Shown here piece by piece: positions 40,292 to 40,916 of a stretch of 40,916 bases of DNA. Where the stretch lies: assembly GCF_017491605.1 (NCBI RefSeq), contig NZ_JAFGYY010000033.1, positions 1 through 40,916 on the forward strand. Direction: 5' to 3'. The translations under genes and the position numbers were made by a program. The notes below the pieces were generated by a model that saw only the letters and a list, made by a program, of their open reading frames with translations, was not told the DNA's origin and ran no database searches. This DNA is from Pseudomonas sp. 30_B. Its GTDB lineage: Bacteria > Pseudomonadota > Gammaproteobacteria > Pseudomonadales > Pseudomonadaceae. Position 1 is the first letter of the stretch, and every line of letters begins with the position of its first letter.

Positions 40292-40467
40292 GTGTGAGGT
40301 CCTGGTGAGTCTTCTCTATATAGAGGAGTGGTCGAGTAGTAGATGAGGGGGCGACTTGGCCCCGTCCGCCGCCAGTGCTCCTGGCGGTGTGCGGTTGCCG
40401 GAAGGGCTTGCGTCGATATAGGAGAGGGAAGGAGAGACACCCTTTGTCATCTTTCTGCAAAAAGCCG
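40292..40467. other. spacer between the RNA element and the rrn promoters
   Basis: No gene. Holds a small palindrome near 40313-40325 (CTCTATATAGAG), a GGGGC/GCCCC hairpin near 40346-40361 and a CCGCCAG-TGCTC-CTGGCGG hairpin near 40368-40386. The right boundary of the inserted element lies somewhere here. Confidence 0.4.
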
Positions 40468-40495
40468 TTGACGGGGACTTTTCAGTCCCTATAAT
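40468..40495 (+). promoter_or_regulatory. rrn promoter P1
   Basis: TTGACG (40468-40473), 16-base spacer, TATAAT (40490-40495), followed by GCGC, the GC-rich discriminator of stringently controlled promoters. The spacer carries GGGACT-TTTC-AGTCCC, a small dyad. Confidence 0.85.
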
Positions 40496-40638
40496 GCGCA
40501 CCACTCCCAGTGACGAAGCGCTGAAAGGGCTTGAAAATCAAGTACTTACAGTTAGTCGAAGTTGAGAGTGGTGATCAGGCGGGTGATTCACTTGTCGCTC
40601 TTCATGGGCTGCTCCGGCAGCGAACTGAAGAGAAGAGC

Positions 40639-40666
40639 TTGACAGTGCGTTTGATCGCTGTAGAAT
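40639..40666 (+). promoter_or_regulatory. rrn promoter P2
   Basis: TTGACA (40639-40644), 16-base spacer, TAGAAT (40661-40666), then GCGCC. Same layout as P1 and P3. Confidence 0.85.
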
Positions 40667-40744
40667 GCGCCTCCCGCTGATGAGAAGGCTTCCTTCACTG
40701 ATGCGCAAGCGGTTGAGTAGAAAAGAGATTTTCGAAAATAACGC

Positions 40745-40772
40745 TTGACGGAAGAAGAGGTTAGCGTAGAAT
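40745..40772 (+). promoter_or_regulatory. rrn promoter P3
   Basis: TTGACG (40745-40750), 16-base spacer, TAGAAT (40767-40772), then GCGCGCC. The nearest promoter to the leader. Confidence 0.85.
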
Positions 40773-40916
40773 GCGCGCCTCGGTTGAGGCGAAAGCCTCA
40801 TCCAAACGCTCTTTAACAAGTCGAATCAAGCAATTCGTGTGGGTGCTTGTGATGTAAGACTGATGATCGACTGATTATCAGCAACGCAAGTAACACTCGT
40901 GAATTCGAGAGTTTTA
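40773..40916 (+). other. leader of a ribosomal RNA operon (16S begins beyond the edge)
   Basis: Sequence after P3 with boxA and the AT-rich leader ending CTCGTGAATTCGAGAG, as in Pseudomonas rrn operons. No 16S sequence is reached. Whatever lies upstream of 40468 therefore borders an rrn locus. Confidence 0.85.
40785..40819 (+). promoter_or_regulatory. rrn antitermination site (boxB-like hairpin and boxA)
   Basis: TGAGGC-GAAA-GCCTCA (40785-40800) is a GNRA-type hairpin in the boxB position, and CGCTCTTTAACAA (40807-40819) is boxA, bound by NusB/NusE for rRNA antitermination. Confidence 0.9.

Noticed and set aside
40820..40916. 16S rRNA gene
   Set aside because: The sequence ends in the leader; no 16S start sequence is reached.
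1..40916. CRISPR arrays, tRNA genes, toxin-antitoxin or restriction systems
   Set aside because: No regularly spaced repeats, cloverleaf-like genes or defence-protein motifs were seen on either strand.

Overview
The window looks like chromosomal DNA of a Pseudomonas (P. aeruginosa / nitroreducens / citronellolis type of background). The grounds are high GC with strong GC3 bias, several Pseudomonas-type regulators and beta-oxidation genes, and a right end that is a gammaproteobacterial ribosomal RNA operon promoter and leader: three sigma70 promoters with GCGC discriminators, then boxA. The species is an inference, and 16S itself lies beyond the right edge.

Layout. (1) 1-864: 5' part of a long-form acyl-CoA dehydrogenase on the minus strand. 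(2) 1455-4252: a small ABM-domain protein overlapping a LysR protein that is only a DNA-binding domain, then two overlapping AraC-type paralogues. (3) 4713-8875: a FadB-like hydratase/dehydrogenase, an SDR dehydrogenase and an ACAD10/LvaA-like phosphotransferase, closed by a bidirectional terminator shared with a TetR gene. (4) 10024-16508: a DUF1329, DUF1302, RND/MMPL and YCF48 envelope module behind a good sigma54 promoter. (5) 16660-17640: a soluble PAS/MCP-type signalling protein with a TTG start. (6) 17666-20673: TetR and thiolase, divergent from an AraC regulator. (7) 20925-28876: a PhyH-like protein, then a five-gene operon (acyl-CoA dehydrogenase, saccharopine-dehydrogenase-like reductase, AMP-forming acyl-CoA ligase, SCP-x-type thiolase, DAO-type FAD oxidoreductase). 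(8) 29166-34433: two convergent cassettes, each a Tat-exported flavin amine oxidase plus a diheme cytochrome c, around a multi-pass membrane protein. (9) 34662-38693: TetR, EthD-like, RidA, a second PhyH, and an orphan polyamine-type binding protein. (10) 38891-40300: an IS1182-family remnant cut off by a short element that carries a promoter and a highly structured RNA. (11) 40468-40916: rrn promoters and leader.

How it may work together (inference). The gene set fits an accessory catabolic island for a hydrophobic compound that carries an amine and an acyl or alkyl chain. Periplasmic amine dehydrogenases would pass electrons to their own cytochromes, as known for NicA2 and CycN. RidA would deal with imine products, PhyH enzymes would hydroxylate, and the ligase, dehydrogenases, hydratase and thiolases would shorten the chain as CoA esters. 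The DUF1302/DUF1329/RND module would move lipophilic material across the envelope. A dyad operator of the form ATAAC-N4-GTTG recurs upstream of at least four of these transcription units, which suggests one regulator, perhaps one of the TetR proteins in the window, ties the island together. The true substrate cannot be read from the sequence.
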